Positions 8,110-16,864 are shown, counted from the stretch's first letter. The stretch is DNA of 64,000 nucleotides from Thalassobaculum fulvum (GCF_014652915.1 NZ_BMZS01000013.1:62001-126000); one strand, 5' to 3'. Made by a program: numbers and translations. The notes: generated by a model not told the origin, from the sequence alone.

Positions 8110-9633
8110 ATGGACAAGCGTGCGGATCCGAGCCTGTCCGATTCCGAGGTCCGGCGACGCCATGCCCTAGTCGAGCAGTTGACCGGCATCGGCTACTGGG
8201 AAGTCGACCTCACAAAGCGGACGTTGCTCTGGTCGGCGGCCACCTACCGGCTCTTCGGGGTCGACCCGGCGACCTTCAAGCCGTCGCTGGACCGGTTCGA
8301 CCGGTTCATCCATCCCGACGACCTGGAGGCGGTCCATGCGGCGATCCACGCTTCCCGGGATGGCGGGACGGCCTACCAGATCGAGCACCGGATCGTCCGG
8401 CCGGACTCGACGGTCCGCCATGTTCTCGAGCACGGGCAGCACGAGTATGACGAGGCGGCTCGCCCGATCTTCTTCCGCGGGACCGTCCAGGACATATCGC
8501 CGATCAACGAGATCCGCGAGCGGCTGGTCCGTGCCGAGCGGGAAGCGACCCTGTCGCGGGTGATGGGCGAAGTCGCCCACGACTTCAACAACCTCCTGTC
8601 CGTGGTCTCGGGCAACCTCGACATCCTGCGGATCCGATACGGGGACATGCCCGACGCCGGACGGTTGCTCGACCGGGCGCAGGCGTCGGTGGTCAACGGC
8701 GCGGCCCTCGCCGAGCGGCTGCTGGCGTTCTTCAACCGTCAGCTCAGCGTACCCGTCACGATCGATCTCGGTACGACCGTGCGGGAGTTCCTGCCGACGC
8801 TGGCGCGGGTCGTCGGCGAACAGGTCGTCATCGATTTCCGGTCGACGCTCGACGGGGTGCTGTGCAGGCTCGACAAGGTGCGGTTGGAGACCGCTCTCCT
8901 GAACGCCGTGTTGAACGCCCGCGATGCCATGCCCGGCGGCGGCCGAATCACGCTCTCGATCTCCGGGGCCGCGGACCCGGCGGCCCCGATGGTGCGGCTT
9001 GCCATCGCCGATACCGGGACCGGGATCCCCCCGGCGATCCGGGAACAGGTCTTCGAGCCGTTCTTCACGACCAGGTCCAACCACGGGGGCACCGGGCTCG
9101 GGCTCGCGATCATCCGTGACTTCGCGCAGGACTCCGGCGGAACCGTGGCGCTTCGGTCGGCTCCGGGGAAGGGCACGACGCTGTCGATCCTGCTGCCCGT
9201 GCAGGTCGGGGCCGAACCGCCCGACCGGCAGCCCCCGCCGCTGCCGGTGGTGCGCCAGACAGGTCGGACCATCATCCTGGTCGAGGACAATCGGAACGTC
9301 CTCGAGTTCGTCGAAGAGGGGCTCTCCGACCTGGGGTTCGAGGTCGCCGCGTTCGGTCTGCCGGCGCACGCACTCGGCTACCTGGAGGAGACGACCGCGA
9401 CGGTGTCTGCGATCCTCTGCGACGTCAGGCTGCCGGGCTCGATGGACGGCTTTGCGTTCGTCAGAGCGGCTCGCCGTCTTCGGGCGGATCTGCCCGCGCT
9501 GTTGATATCCGGGAACGTCGGTCGGGTGCCGAACGGCAAACTGCCGGCGGGACCCGACACGCGGCTCCTCCGCAAGCCGTTCCGGATAACCGACTTGGCC
9601 GCCGCCCTGCAGGACCTGATCCGGCCGGGATGA
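8110..9633 (+). CDS. PAS hybrid histidine kinase with C-terminal receiver
   Basis: The protein is 507 aa and soluble. A PAS_3-type domain (about 20-130) is followed by a dimerisation helix with His157 in the 'GEVAHDFNNLLSVVSGNL' box typical of the HDFNN kinase subfamily. The ATPase domain has N-box 'NAVLNARDAMPGGG', 'DTGTGIPP' and 'GGTGLGLAI'. A receiver domain from about 387 has phospho-acceptor Asp438 in 'LCDVRLPG' and the conserved Lys near 496. It is co-directional with the response regulator 29 bp upstream, so the two probably form an operon. Confidence 0.92.
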   Translation: MDKRADPSLSDSEVRRRHALVEQLTGIGYWEVDLTKRTLLWSAATYRLFGVDPATFKPSLDRFDRFIHPDDLEAVHAAIHASRDGGTAYQIEHRIVRPDSTVRHVLEHGQHEYDEAARPIFFRGTVQDISPINEIRERLVRAEREATLSRVMGEVAHDFNNLLSVVSGNLDILRIRYGDMPDAGRLLDRAQASVVNGAALAERLLAFFNRQLSVPVTIDLGTTVREFLPTLARVVGEQVVIDFRSTLDGVLCRLDKVRLETALLNAVLNARDAMPGGGRITLSISGAADPAAPMVRLAIADTGTGIPPAIREQVFEPFFTTRSNHGGTGLGLAIIRDFAQDSGGTVALRSAPGKGTTLSILLPVQVGAEPPDRQPPPLPVVRQTGRTIILVEDNRNVLEFVEEGLSDLGFEVAAFGLPAHALGYLEETTATVSAILCDVRLPGSMDGFAFVRAARRLRADLPALLISGNVGRVPNGKLPAGPDTRLLRKPFRITDLAAALQDLIRPG

Positions 9634-9694
9634 CGCGATTCGCATCGTCATCCGGCGATCCCCCGGGACGCGCAAGGCCGCATCGAAGGCCGGC

Positions 9695-10702
9695 CTAAGC
9701 CGCCGCGTCGACGACGTACCACCCGGTCAGGGCGAACTGCACCGCGACGAAGGCGACGAGGCCGATCCAGCTGACCCGGGTCGCGACGTCGGGGCGGTGC
9801 CGCGCGTCGGCCCACTCGGCCACGACGGCGACGAGCAGCACGAAGGCGATCATCGCGAAGGTCGCGAGCTCGATGACGTCGGCCAGCGAGAAGCTGCCGC
9901 CGAACGGCAGCGAGGCGTCGAGGACGTACTTGTTCCCGACGGCGGCGAAGATGGCCGCGGTCGCGAGGCCGAGGCGGGCCCGGAGGCCGACCGCCTGGCG
10001 GATCGTCTCGACTGCGCCGGTTGCCGCGACCAGCAGCATCAGGGCGGCGGCGACGAAGAAGCCCACGAAGGCGGTGAAGAAGATGCGCAATCCGTCGCGT
10101 TCGATCGCGACCGACGCGGTCAGGCGGCTGTAGGCGGTATATCCCGCCCCCTCGATCCCGAAATTGGTGCGGTAGAGGAAGTCGGCCGTTTCGAGGGCGA
10201 GCGCGCCCGTCGTCCAGCCGGTGACGTGCAGGGACGGCTCGATCACGCTGTTGCGGGCGTCGGGAACCAGGCGCAGCCGCGTCGCGTCGCTCCCGACGCT
10301 CTCGACGACGATGGAAGGCCGCTGATCGTCGAAGGGATAGTCCTGCACGTCCCAGCGCTGATTGAGCACGGCCTGGACCTTGATCATGTCCGTGAACCGG
10401 CCGTTCGGCAGGGCCTCGCGGTATTCCTTCTCGACCTGGATGGTCTGGGCGTTGACGATCTCGAGGGCGGCCGCCGGCCGGAACTCAGGGTCGTCGTGGC
10501 TGGCCCACAGCCAGAACGTCGTCCGGAAGGTCTCGCGCGCGAAATCCAGCCCGTGCAGGCTCGAGACATAGACCCCGACCGTGACCTCCCGCGGTCCCGG
10601 GGCTGCCGGGATGGCCGCCTGGGTCGCGGCGGCATGTGCCGGACCGGCCAGCGCGGTCAGGAAGGCGAGGAGGCGAGCGAGGTGGAGCAGCGGCCGCAGC
10701 AT
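9695..10702 (-). CDS. Pentameric ligand-gated ion channel homologue
   Basis: The protein is 335 aa. It has a signal peptide (1-24, ending AHA), a beta-rich extracellular domain beginning 'VTVGVYVSSLHGLDF' (40-54), a 'WDVQDYPFDDQ' segment at 117-127 equivalent to the Cys-loop-region P-F-D motif but without the cysteines, and four membrane helices (about 206-228, 242-258, 272-295 and 309-331). This is the layout of prokaryotic pLGICs such as GLIC and ELIC; the M1-M2 linker is long and the pore helix is atypical, so conduction is unproven. The start codon has no ribosome site and lies six bases from a -10-like hexamer below an FNR-type box. Confidence 0.75.
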   Translation of the reverse strand: MLRPLLHLARLLAFLTALAGPAHAAATQAAIPAAPGPREVTVGVYVSSLHGLDFARETFRTTFWLWASHDDPEFRPAAALEIVNAQTIQVEKEYREALPNGRFTDMIKVQAVLNQRWDVQDYPFDDQRPSIVVESVGSDATRLRLVPDARNSVIEPSLHVTGWTTGALALETADFLYRTNFGIEGAGYTAYSRLTASVAIERDGLRIFFTAFVGFFVAAALMLLVAATGAVETIRQAVGLRARLGLATAAIFAAVGNKYVLDASLPFGGSFSLADVIELATFAMIAFVLLVAVVAEWADARHRPDVATRVSWIGLVAFVAVQFALTGWYVVDAAA

Positions 10703-10708
10703 CGGCGA

Positions 10709-10714
10709 TCAGTA
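10709..10714 (-). promoter_or_regulatory. -10 element of the pLGIC gene (leaderless configuration)
   Basis: TACTGA on the minus strand is followed by six bases and then the ATG at 10702, so transcription would start at or next to the A of the start codon. It works geometrically with the FNR-type site centred 41.5 bp upstream of that base. Confidence 0.45.
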
Positions 10715-10736
10715 GGGCCGCCGCCGTCGCCGGACA

Positions 10737-10750
10737 TTGATCCGGGTCAA
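10737..10750 (-). promoter_or_regulatory. FNR/FixK/Dnr-type binding site
   Basis: TTGATCCGGGTCAA matches the Crp-Fnr half-site pattern TTGAT-N4-ATCAA with one mismatch, a form common for Anr/Dnr/FixK sites. Its centre is 41.5 bp from the start codon of the pLGIC gene, the standard class II activator position if the transcript is leaderless. This suggests induction at low oxygen. Confidence 0.6.
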
Positions 10751-10820
10751 AGCGCCCGGGCCCCGCCGGACGCCGCGCCGGCGTCCGCTTCGGAACCATC
10801 AACGATATCGAGAGGAAGGA

Positions 10821-10895
10821 TGGTGGGCGCGACTGGGATTGAACCAGTGACCCCTACGGTGTGAACGTAGTGCTCTCCCGCTGAGCTACGCGCCC
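10821..10895 (-). tRNA. tRNA-Val (anticodon CAC)
   Basis: The 75-nt minus-strand sequence folds into a complete cloverleaf: acceptor GGGCGCG/CGCGCCC, D-arm GCTC/GAGC, anticodon stem CTACG/CGTAG with loop TTCACAC, T-arm ACTGG/CCAGT with TTCAATC, and an encoded CCA. Anticodon CAC reads the valine codon GUG. Confidence 0.97.
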
Positions 10896-10947
10896 GCCCA
10901 AGGGAGACCGGTTTCTACGGGCGCGCCGTGGCCTTGTCAACGCCCGA

Positions 10948-11640
10948 TCAGCCACTCAGGCCGAGAAGTTCCAGCAGCCGGTCGAGGCGGTCGATCCGGG
11001 CGTCGACGTCGATCTCGGCCAGCGGCTTGCGGGCATAGCCGTAGGTGACCAGCACGGCACCGGTGCCGGCGGCCCGGGCGACCGCGGCGTCGTGCTCGTT
11101 GTCGCCGACCATCACCGCCCGCTCGGCCGGAGTCCCGAGCAGGTCGAGGGTCCCGAGCAGGTGGCCGGCATCGGGCTTGCGCACCGGAAAGCGGTCGCCG
11201 CCGGCCGCCGCCTCGACCATGCCGGCGAGCCCGAGAGCCTCCAGCACCGCGGCGGTGGCGGCCTGCGGCTTGTTGGTGCAGACCCCAACCCGGATGCCGG
11301 TCCGGCGCAGCGCGGCCAGGGTCTCGGGAACCGAGGGATAGACGGTGGTCGCGGCGGTCGCGTCGGCCTCATAGTGGGCGATGAAGCGCCGGGTCAGCGC
11401 GTCCAGGGCAGCCGACCCGGCGGCCGCGCCGGTCGCCGCCATCGCGCGGTCGACCAGGACCCGGGCACCGTCGCCGATGAAGCTGCGGACCTCGGCCATC
11501 GACAGCGCACGCCGGCCCTCCTCGTCCAGCAGGCGGTTGGCGGCCCGGCCCAGATCGGCGGCGCTGTCGATCAGCGTGCCGTCCAGGTCGAAGACCACGG
11601 CGTCGACCGGGCGGCCGGCGAATCGGGCGGGCGAGGGCAT
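10948..11640 (-). CDS. gph: Phosphoglycolate phosphatase (HAD superfamily)
   Basis: The protein is 230 aa, the usual length for Gph. HAD motifs are in order: motif I 'FDLDGTLIDS' near the N-terminus, motif II 'VCTNKP', the motif III Lys in 'VRKPDAGH' and motif IV 'VMVGDNEHD'. The helical cap sits between motifs I and II. Gph removes 2-phosphoglycolate formed by DNA repair or oxygenase activity; related HAD phosphatases cannot be fully excluded. The ATG at 11640 was chosen because it sits just before the first strand. The gene is divergent from glmU. Confidence 0.85.
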   Translation of the reverse strand: MPSPARFAGRPVDAVVFDLDGTLIDSAADLGRAANRLLDEEGRRALSMAEVRSFIGDGARVLVDRAMAATGAAAGSAALDALTRRFIAHYEADATAATTVYPSVPETLAALRRTGIRVGVCTNKPQAATAAVLEALGLAGMVEAAAGGDRFPVRKPDAGHLLGTLDLLGTPAERAVMVGDNEHDAAVARAAGTGAVLVTYGYARKPLAEIDVDARIDRLDRLLELLGLSG

Positions 11641-11770
11641 CGGGGCTGTCTCCACGGGAAGCGGGCGGCGGGATCGGTCGGCGAGTGTCGTCCAGGGCCG
11701 GGGAGTCCGGCAAGCGCATTGCCGCACCGCCGTCCGCCGCCGTCATGGATCGTCGTAATTCGTGACTTCG

Positions 11771-11811
11771 TTCCGACTCAATGGCATGGCAATTTCCGGC
11801 AACAGTCGGAA
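11771..11811 (+). promoter_or_regulatory. Inverted repeat in the glmU leader
   Basis: TTCCGACT (11771-11778) and AGTCGGAA (11804-11811) are perfect 8-bp arms with a 25-nt loop, 20 bp before the glmU start. They may form an mRNA stem-loop or an operator; no known riboswitch is recognised. Confidence 0.3.
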
Positions 11812-11831
11812 TCAGGATGGAGAAGCGTGCG

Positions 11832-13187
11832 ATGACGGATCGCCTCGCCGCGGTCGTGCTGGCCGCGGGCAAGGGGACGCGCATGAAGTCGGACCGGCCG
11901 AAGGTGCTGCACCCGGTCGCCGGCCGGCCGATGATCGACTGGGTGCTGGATGCGGCCGGTTCGATCGGCGCCGATCCCGTCGTGGTGGTTACCGCCCCCG
12001 ACCAGGACGCGGTGCGGCGCGCCGTCGACGGGCGGGCGACGGCGGTGGTGCAGGAGCAGGCGCTCGGTACCGGCGACGCCGTCAAGCCGGCGCGCGAGGC
12101 GCTGGCCGGGATCGCCGCCGCCGGCGGCACGGTGCTGGTGCTGTACGGCGACACCCCGATGATGTCGGCCGCCACGCTGGCCCGGATGGTCGAGGCCCGT
12201 AGCGGCGTCGAGGACCCGGCGGTCGTCGTGCTCGGCTTCGAGCCGGAGGACCCGGGGCTGTACGGGCGGCTGGTTCTGGGCGCCGACCACGGTCTCGACC
12301 GGATCGTCGAGGCCCGCGACGCCGGCCCGGTCGAGCGCGACATCCGGCTGTGCAACGGCGGGGTGATGGCGATCGACGCCGCCGCCCTGTTCCCGCTGCT
12401 CGACGCCGTCGGCAACGCCAACGCCAAGGGCGAGTACTACCTGACCGACATCGTCGGGATCGCCAACGAGCGCGGCCGGCGCTGTGCGGTGGTGACCTGC
12501 GACCCGATCGAGGCGATGGGCGTCGACAGCCGGCACGGCCTCGCCGACGCCGAAGCCGCCATGCAGGCGCGGCTGCGGGCGGCGGCGATGGCGGGCGGTG
12601 CCACGCTGGTCGCCCCGGAGACCGTCTTCCTCAGCCACGACACCCGGCTCGGCCGCGACGTGACGGTGCAGCCGCACGTGGTGTTCGGTCCGGGCGTCAG
12701 CGTCGCCGACGACGCCGAGATCCGCAGCTTCAGCCACCTCGAGGGCGCCACCGTCGGAACCGGCGCGATCGTCGGGCCGTTCGCCCGGCTGCGTCCGGGC
12801 ACCGAGATCGGGGCCGGCGCCGTGATCGGCAACTTCGTGGAGACCAAGAACGCGGTGCTCGGGGCCGGGGCGATGGCCAGCCACCTGTCGTTCGTCGGCG
12901 ACGCCCGGGTCGGGGCCGGCGCCAACCTCGGGGCCGGCACCGTCACCTGCAATTTCGACGGCTTCGACAAGCACCGCACGGACATCGGCGCCGGCGCGTT
13001 CATCGGCTCCAACACCGCGCTGGTGGCGCCGCTGACCGTCGGCGACGGCGCCATCGTCGGGGCCGGGTCGACCGTCACCGGCGACGTCCCGGCCGATGCG
13101 CTGACCGTCGAGCGGGCCGAGAGCAAGACCATTCCGGGCGGGGCCACGCGGTTCCGGTCGCGCCGGGCCGGATCGGGAGAAGACTGA
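11832..13187 (+). CDS. glmU: Bifunctional UDP-GlcNAc pyrophosphorylase / glucosamine-1-phosphate acetyltransferase
   Basis: The protein is 451 aa, normal for GlmU. The N-terminal pyrophosphorylase has the 'LAAGKGTRMKSDRPKVLHP' nucleotide-binding loop (10-28), 'QEQALGTGDAV' and 'YGDTPM'. The C-terminal half is a left-handed beta-helix of hexapeptide repeats with 'GNFVETKNA', 'GDARVGAGANLGAGTVTCN' and 'NTALVAP'. It makes UDP-GlcNAc for peptidoglycan and LPS from glucosamine-1-phosphate, acetyl-CoA and UTP. The start at 11832 has GGAGAA seven bases upstream; a start five codons earlier is possible. glmS follows after 3 bp, so the two are co-transcribed. Confidence 0.96.
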   Translation: MTDRLAAVVLAAGKGTRMKSDRPKVLHPVAGRPMIDWVLDAAGSIGADPVVVVTAPDQDAVRRAVDGRATAVVQEQALGTGDAVKPAREALAGIAAAGGTVLVLYGDTPMMSAATLARMVEARSGVEDPAVVVLGFEPEDPGLYGRLVLGADHGLDRIVEARDAGPVERDIRLCNGGVMAIDAAALFPLLDAVGNANAKGEYYLTDIVGIANERGRRCAVVTCDPIEAMGVDSRHGLADAEAAMQARLRAAAMAGGATLVAPETVFLSHDTRLGRDVTVQPHVVFGPGVSVADDAEIRSFSHLEGATVGTGAIVGPFARLRPGTEIGAGAVIGNFVETKNAVLGAGAMASHLSFVGDARVGAGANLGAGTVTCNFDGFDKHRTDIGAGAFIGSNTALVAPLTVGDGAIVGAGSTVTGDVPADALTVERAESKTIPGGATRFRSRRAGSGED

Positions 13188-13190
13188 ACC

Positions 13191-15011
13191 ATGTGCGGTA
13201 TCGTTGGAGCCCTGACCGGCCGGCCGGCCGCGCCGCTGATGCTCGACGCCCTGCGGCGGCTGGAGTACCGCGGCTACGACTCGGCCGGCATGGCGACCGT
13301 GGTCGGCGACGCCCTGCACCGCCGCCGGGCCGCCGGCAAGCTGGCCGAGCTGGAGGCGGTGCTGGCCGCCGATCCGCTGCCGGGCACCTCGGGCATCGGC
13401 CATACCCGCTGGGCCACCCACGGCCCGCCGACCGCCGAGAACGCCCACCCGCACGTCGCCGGGCGGGTCGCGGTGGTCCACAACGGCATCATCGAGAACC
13501 ACGCCGAGCTGAAGGCCGAGCTGAAGGCCGAGGGCGTGGTGTTCACCAGCGACACCGACACCGAGGTGGTCGCCCACCTGCTCGACCGGGCGATCCGGGC
13601 CGGGCAGACCCCGCAGGCGGCGATGGCGGCGCTGATGCCGCGCCTGACCGGCGCCTTCGCCTTCGTGGTGCTGGTGGCCGGCGAGGAGGACCTGCTGATC
13701 GCCGCCCGCCGGGCGTCGCCGCTGGCCATCGGGGTCGGCGACGGCGAGGCGTTCGTCGGCTCCGACGCGGTGGCGCTGGCGCCGCTGACCCGGCGCATCG
13801 TGTACCTGGAGGACGGCGACTGGGCGGTGGTGCGCCGGTCGGGGGTGCAGGTGTTCCGCGACGCCGGCGTGCCGGTCCAGCGGCGCGAGCAGATCTCCAC
13901 GGTCAGCGCCGCCATGGCCGGCAAGGGCAACTACCGGCACTTCATGGAGAAGGAGATCCACGAGCAGCCGGAGGCGATCGCCCACACCCTGCATGCCGTG
14001 CTGGATTCCGGGACCGGCGCCGCGACCATCCCGGCGCCGCTGGATGCCGCGACGATCCCGAAGATCACCATCGTCGCCGCCGGCACCAGCTACTACGCCG
14101 GCCTGACCGGGCGGTACTGGCTGGAGTCGTTGGCCGGGATCGCCACCGAAGTCGAGCTGGCGAGCGAGTTCCGCGACCGCGACGCGGTGCTGCCGGAGGG
14201 CGGCGTGACCATCGCGGTCTCACAGTCGGGCGAGAGCCTGGACACCCTGATGGCGCTGCGCCGGGCCAAGGCGCTTGGCCAGAAGACCCTGGCGATCGTC
14301 AACGTGCCGGAGAGCACGATCGCCCGCGAGGCAGACGGCGTGCTGCTGACCCGGGCCGGGCCGGAGTTCGGGGTCGCGTCGACCAAGGCGACCACGGCGC
14401 AGCTCACGGCGTTCTGCTCGCTGGCGGTGGCGCTCGGACGCAAGCACGGACGGCTGTCGGAGGAGCGGGCGGCCGAGCTGCGCCGGGCGCTGGCCGGAGT
14501 GCCGGGCCGGGTGGGGGAGGTCCTGCAGCGCGAGGCGCAGTACCAGCGGGTCGCCCGCGAGCTCGCCCATTCCCGCGACGTGCTCTACCTCGGCCGCGGC
14601 CTGTCCTACCCGATCGCCCTCGAGGGGGCGCTGAAGCTCAAGGAGATCACCTACATCCATGCCGAGGGCTATGCCGCCGGCGAGATGAAGCACGGGCCGA
14701 TCGCGCTGATCGACGAGAAGATGCCGGTGGTGGTGCTGGCGCCGAGCGACGGCTGGTTCGAGAAGACCGCCTCGAACGTCGCCGAGGTGCGGGCGCGCGG
14801 CGGCCGCGTCATCCTGCTGACCGACGCCGCCGGAGCCGAGCGGCTGGCCGAGAAGGACGACCACGTGATGATCCTGCCGGATGTCGAGCCGGTGGTGGCG
14901 CCGATCCTGTATGCGGTTCCGGTCCAGCTCCTGGCCTATTACGCGGCGGTCGAGAAGGGCACCGACGCCGACCAGCCGCGCAACCTGGCGAAGAGCGTGA
15001 CGGTCGAATGA
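13191..15011 (+). CDS. glmS: Glutamine--fructose-6-phosphate aminotransferase (isomerizing)
   Basis: The protein is 606 aa, full length. It begins 'MCGIVGAL', so Cys1 after Met removal is the glutaminase nucleophile. The N-terminal Ntn glutaminase contains 'GHTRWATHG' and 'HNGIIENH'. Two SIS sugar-isomerase domains follow, with 'AAGTSYYAG', 'VSQSGES.DTL' and 'EFGVASTKA', and the C-terminus ends in the conserved 'PRNLAKSVTVE'. It performs the first step of the hexosamine pathway directly before GlmU chemistry, matching the 3-bp spacing to glmU. No glmS ribozyme is present or expected. Confidence 0.97.
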   Translation: MCGIVGALTGRPAAPLMLDALRRLEYRGYDSAGMATVVGDALHRRRAAGKLAELEAVLAADPLPGTSGIGHTRWATHGPPTAENAHPHVAGRVAVVHNGIIENHAELKAELKAEGVVFTSDTDTEVVAHLLDRAIRAGQTPQAAMAALMPRLTGAFAFVVLVAGEEDLLIAARRASPLAIGVGDGEAFVGSDAVALAPLTRRIVYLEDGDWAVVRRSGVQVFRDAGVPVQRREQISTVSAAMAGKGNYRHFMEKEIHEQPEAIAHTLHAVLDSGTGAATIPAPLDAATIPKITIVAAGTSYYAGLTGRYWLESLAGIATEVELASEFRDRDAVLPEGGVTIAVSQSGESLDTLMALRRAKALGQKTLAIVNVPESTIAREADGVLLTRAGPEFGVASTKATTAQLTAFCSLAVALGRKHGRLSEERAAELRRALAGVPGRVGEVLQREAQYQRVARELAHSRDVLYLGRGLSYPIALEGALKLKEITYIHAEGYAAGEMKHGPIALIDEKMPVVVLAPSDGWFEKTASNVAEVRARGGRVILLTDAAGAERLAEKDDHVMILPDVEPVVAPILYAVPVQLLAYYAAVEKGTDADQPRNLAKSVTVE

Positions 15012-15035
15012 GCCCGCTGGCATGAGAAGGCTGGA

Positions 15036-15854
15036 ATGAGCGCGGGCGGCGCCCCGGACGCGGCTGCCCTGTTCGAGCGGTACCGCACCCCGAAGCCGCC
15101 CGAGACCACCGATGGCGACCGGTCCCTGGCCGAGGCGGCCGAGCGCGCCCGGGTGCGGGTCGCGCCGGACGGCATCGAGGTCGCGGCTTATCGCTGGCGG
15201 GCGCCCGGCGGTGACGGCCGGCCGCCGGTCCTGCTGGTGCACGGCTGGGCGTCGCGCGCGACCCATCTCGCGGCGTTCGTCCGGGCGCTCAACCGGGCCG
15301 GCCGCGATTGCCTCGCCTTCGACGCCCCGGCCCATGGCGAGAGCCCCGGCCGGGCCACCAGCATGCCGCAGGTAATCCGCTGCATGCGGGCGGTCGTCGC
15401 CGAACTCGGCCCGGTCGACGCGGTGGTCGGGCACTCGTTCGGCGGCATGGCGGCCGGGCTCGCCTTCGCCGAGCGGCCGGAGCCCGGCGTTCCGCTGGCG
15501 GCGCGGGCGCTGGCCCTGGTGGCAGCGCCCAGTACGATCGACAGCATGACCCTGCGGTTCCTGCGCGGGGAGGGGCTGCCGGACGAGCTGATGCCGGGCC
15601 TGCACCGCGTCCTGCACGACGATTTCGGGTACGACGCCGCCGACTTCGATCTGGTCAAGGCGGCGGACCGGCTGCCGTCGAGGCTGCTGATCGCCCACGA
15701 TGCCAGCGACCCCGAGGTGCCGGTCGCCGATGCCGAGCGGCTGGCGGCGGCCCGGCCGGACGCCCGGCTGCTGGTGACCGAGCGACTCGGGCACCTGCGT
15801 ATCCTGTTCGGCCGGCCGGTCCTGAACGCGGTCCTGAAGCTGACCGCTTCCTGA
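15036..15854 (+). CDS. Alpha/beta hydrolase
   Basis: The protein is 272 aa. The fold is shown by 'VLLVHGWASRATHLAAF' (oxyanion region, 65-81), 'FDAPAHGES' and the nucleophile elbow 'GHSFGG' with Ser134. A late Asp in 'AHDASDPEVP' and His in 'GHLRILF' complete the triad. The substrate cannot be read from sequence. It starts 24 bp after glmS and probably shares its transcript, but no link to cell-wall chemistry is visible. Confidence 0.8.
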   Translation: MSAGGAPDAAALFERYRTPKPPETTDGDRSLAEAAERARVRVAPDGIEVAAYRWRAPGGDGRPPVLLVHGWASRATHLAAFVRALNRAGRDCLAFDAPAHGESPGRATSMPQVIRCMRAVVAELGPVDAVVGHSFGGMAAGLAFAERPEPGVPLAARALALVAAPSTIDSMTLRFLRGEGLPDELMPGLHRVLHDDFGYDAADFDLVKAADRLPSRLLIAHDASDPEVPVADAERLAAARPDARLLVTERLGHLRILFGRPVLNAVLKLTAS

Positions 15855-15934
15855 TCCTCGCCGGTGGACAGCCGGCCGCCGGCGTCCCATGTCCTGGAGG
15901 CCGGCAGCGGGCCGGCGGTGCGAAGGAGGGAGCG

Positions 15935-16255
15935 ATGCGGATCGTCCTCGCGATTGTGCTGCTGGGGGCGTTGGTGCTGTTCGCGGTGGCGCGGCCGGCG
16001 GCGGCTTCGTCGAAGCAGGACGAGGCTCGGGCCACGGTCGAGGCGGTCCTGGACCGCCTGGGCGTGGACCGGTCGCGGATCAAGTCGATCTACCTGGCCC
16101 CCGAGGGGTTCTCTCAGGACCGGCCGGTACAGAGCTATGTCGGCTGGGTGTCGTTCACGGACTGCCAGGGCAACCTGGTCATCGACCTCGGCGCGACCGA
16201 AGCGGTGCGGACGATCTACACCACCGGCGACTGCAAGGTTCCGGGCGTCGACTGA
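15935..16255 (+). CDS. Small secreted protein, unknown function
   Basis: The protein is 106 aa. The ATG at 15935 has a strong AAGGAGGG site. A signal peptide (1-23, ending AAAS) precedes a small domain with two cysteines ('FTDCQGNLVIDL' and 'TTGDCKVPG'), which could form a disulfide in the periplasm. I do not recognise the family. Its 3' end overlaps the convergent acetyltransferase gene by 40 bp. Confidence 0.65.
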   Translation: MRIVLAIVLLGALVLFAVARPAAASSKQDEARATVEAVLDRLGVDRSRIKSIYLAPEGFSQDRPVQSYVGWVSFTDCQGNLVIDLGATEAVRTIYTTGDCKVPGVD

Positions 16256-16758
16256 GCGCCGGGATCGCGCGCCATCAGGTGCTGGTCGCGGTACACGCCG
16301 GCATGCTTGAGCGCGCGCGGCACGGTGCCGACGACGACGAAGCCGAGGGACTCGTAGAGCCCGATCGCCGCGGCGTTGTCGGTCAGCACGTTCAGGTCGA
16401 TGGCGTCCGAGCGGGTTTCCGCCTCGGCCAGGGTCGCCGTCATCAGAGCCCGACCGACCCCGCCGCCGCGCAGGCCGTCGCGGACGTAGACGCCCCAGAC
16501 ATAGGCCCGGTGCCGGGTGTTGGCGGCTGCCGGCAACAGCCAGCCGGCCATGCCGACCGTGTCGTCGCCCAACTGCGCGGCATAGACGCCGATGTCCGGC
16601 GACGCCAGGCGGCTACGCCACCAGACCCCGCGGCGGTCGACCTCCTGGTGATGGGCGGTGCCGAAGACGTGCGGGGCGCGCTCCAGCGACTCCAGGCGTA
16701 TCGCCCGGAACGTCGTCCAGTCGTTCGGGCCGAGCTTGACGATCACGGGGGCACTCAC
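16216..16758 (-). CDS. GNAT-family N-acetyltransferase
   Basis: The protein is 180 aa from the GTG at 16758, which is preceded by AAAGGA; an upstream TTG in frame has no such site. The acetyl-CoA-binding motif A is present as 'VWGVYVRDGLRGGGVGRALM', followed by 'IDLNVLTDNAAAIGLYESLGF', the usual GNAT C-terminal signature. The acceptor is unknown. The C-terminus overlaps the secreted-protein gene by 40 bp. Confidence 0.83.
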   Translation of the reverse strand: MSAPVIVKLGPNDWTTFRAIRLESLERAPHVFGTAHHQEVDRRGVWWRSRLASPDIGVYAAQLGDDTVGMAGWLLPAAANTRHRAYVWGVYVRDGLRGGGVGRALMTATLAEAETRSDAIDLNVLTDNAAAIGLYESLGFVVVGTVPRALKHAGVYRDQHLMARDPGAQSTPGTLQSPVV

Positions 16759-16770
16759 CGGTCGGCGTCC

Positions 16771-16798
16771 TTTCAAACGGGGCGGCGGGGCCTATAGT
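16771..16798 (+). promoter_or_regulatory. TTTCAA-N16-TATAGT promoter, copy 1
   Basis: TTTCAA and TATAGT are 16 bp apart, 67 bp upstream of the M20 peptidase gene. The element shares CCTTTCAAAC and CCTATAGTACGC with the promoter of the next gene (18280-18307), although the sequence between them is unrelated. Confidence 0.55.
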
Positions 16799-16864
16799 AC
16801 GCGCAGCGTTCCCGGCCCGGCGACCCGCCGGTGACGGATCCGAACCCGATCAGCGGACCTTCCC

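Noticed and set aside
10600..10864. Plus-strand frame ending in GATGIEPVTPTV
   Set aside because: This familiar tail is the translated antisense of tRNA-Val, not a protein.
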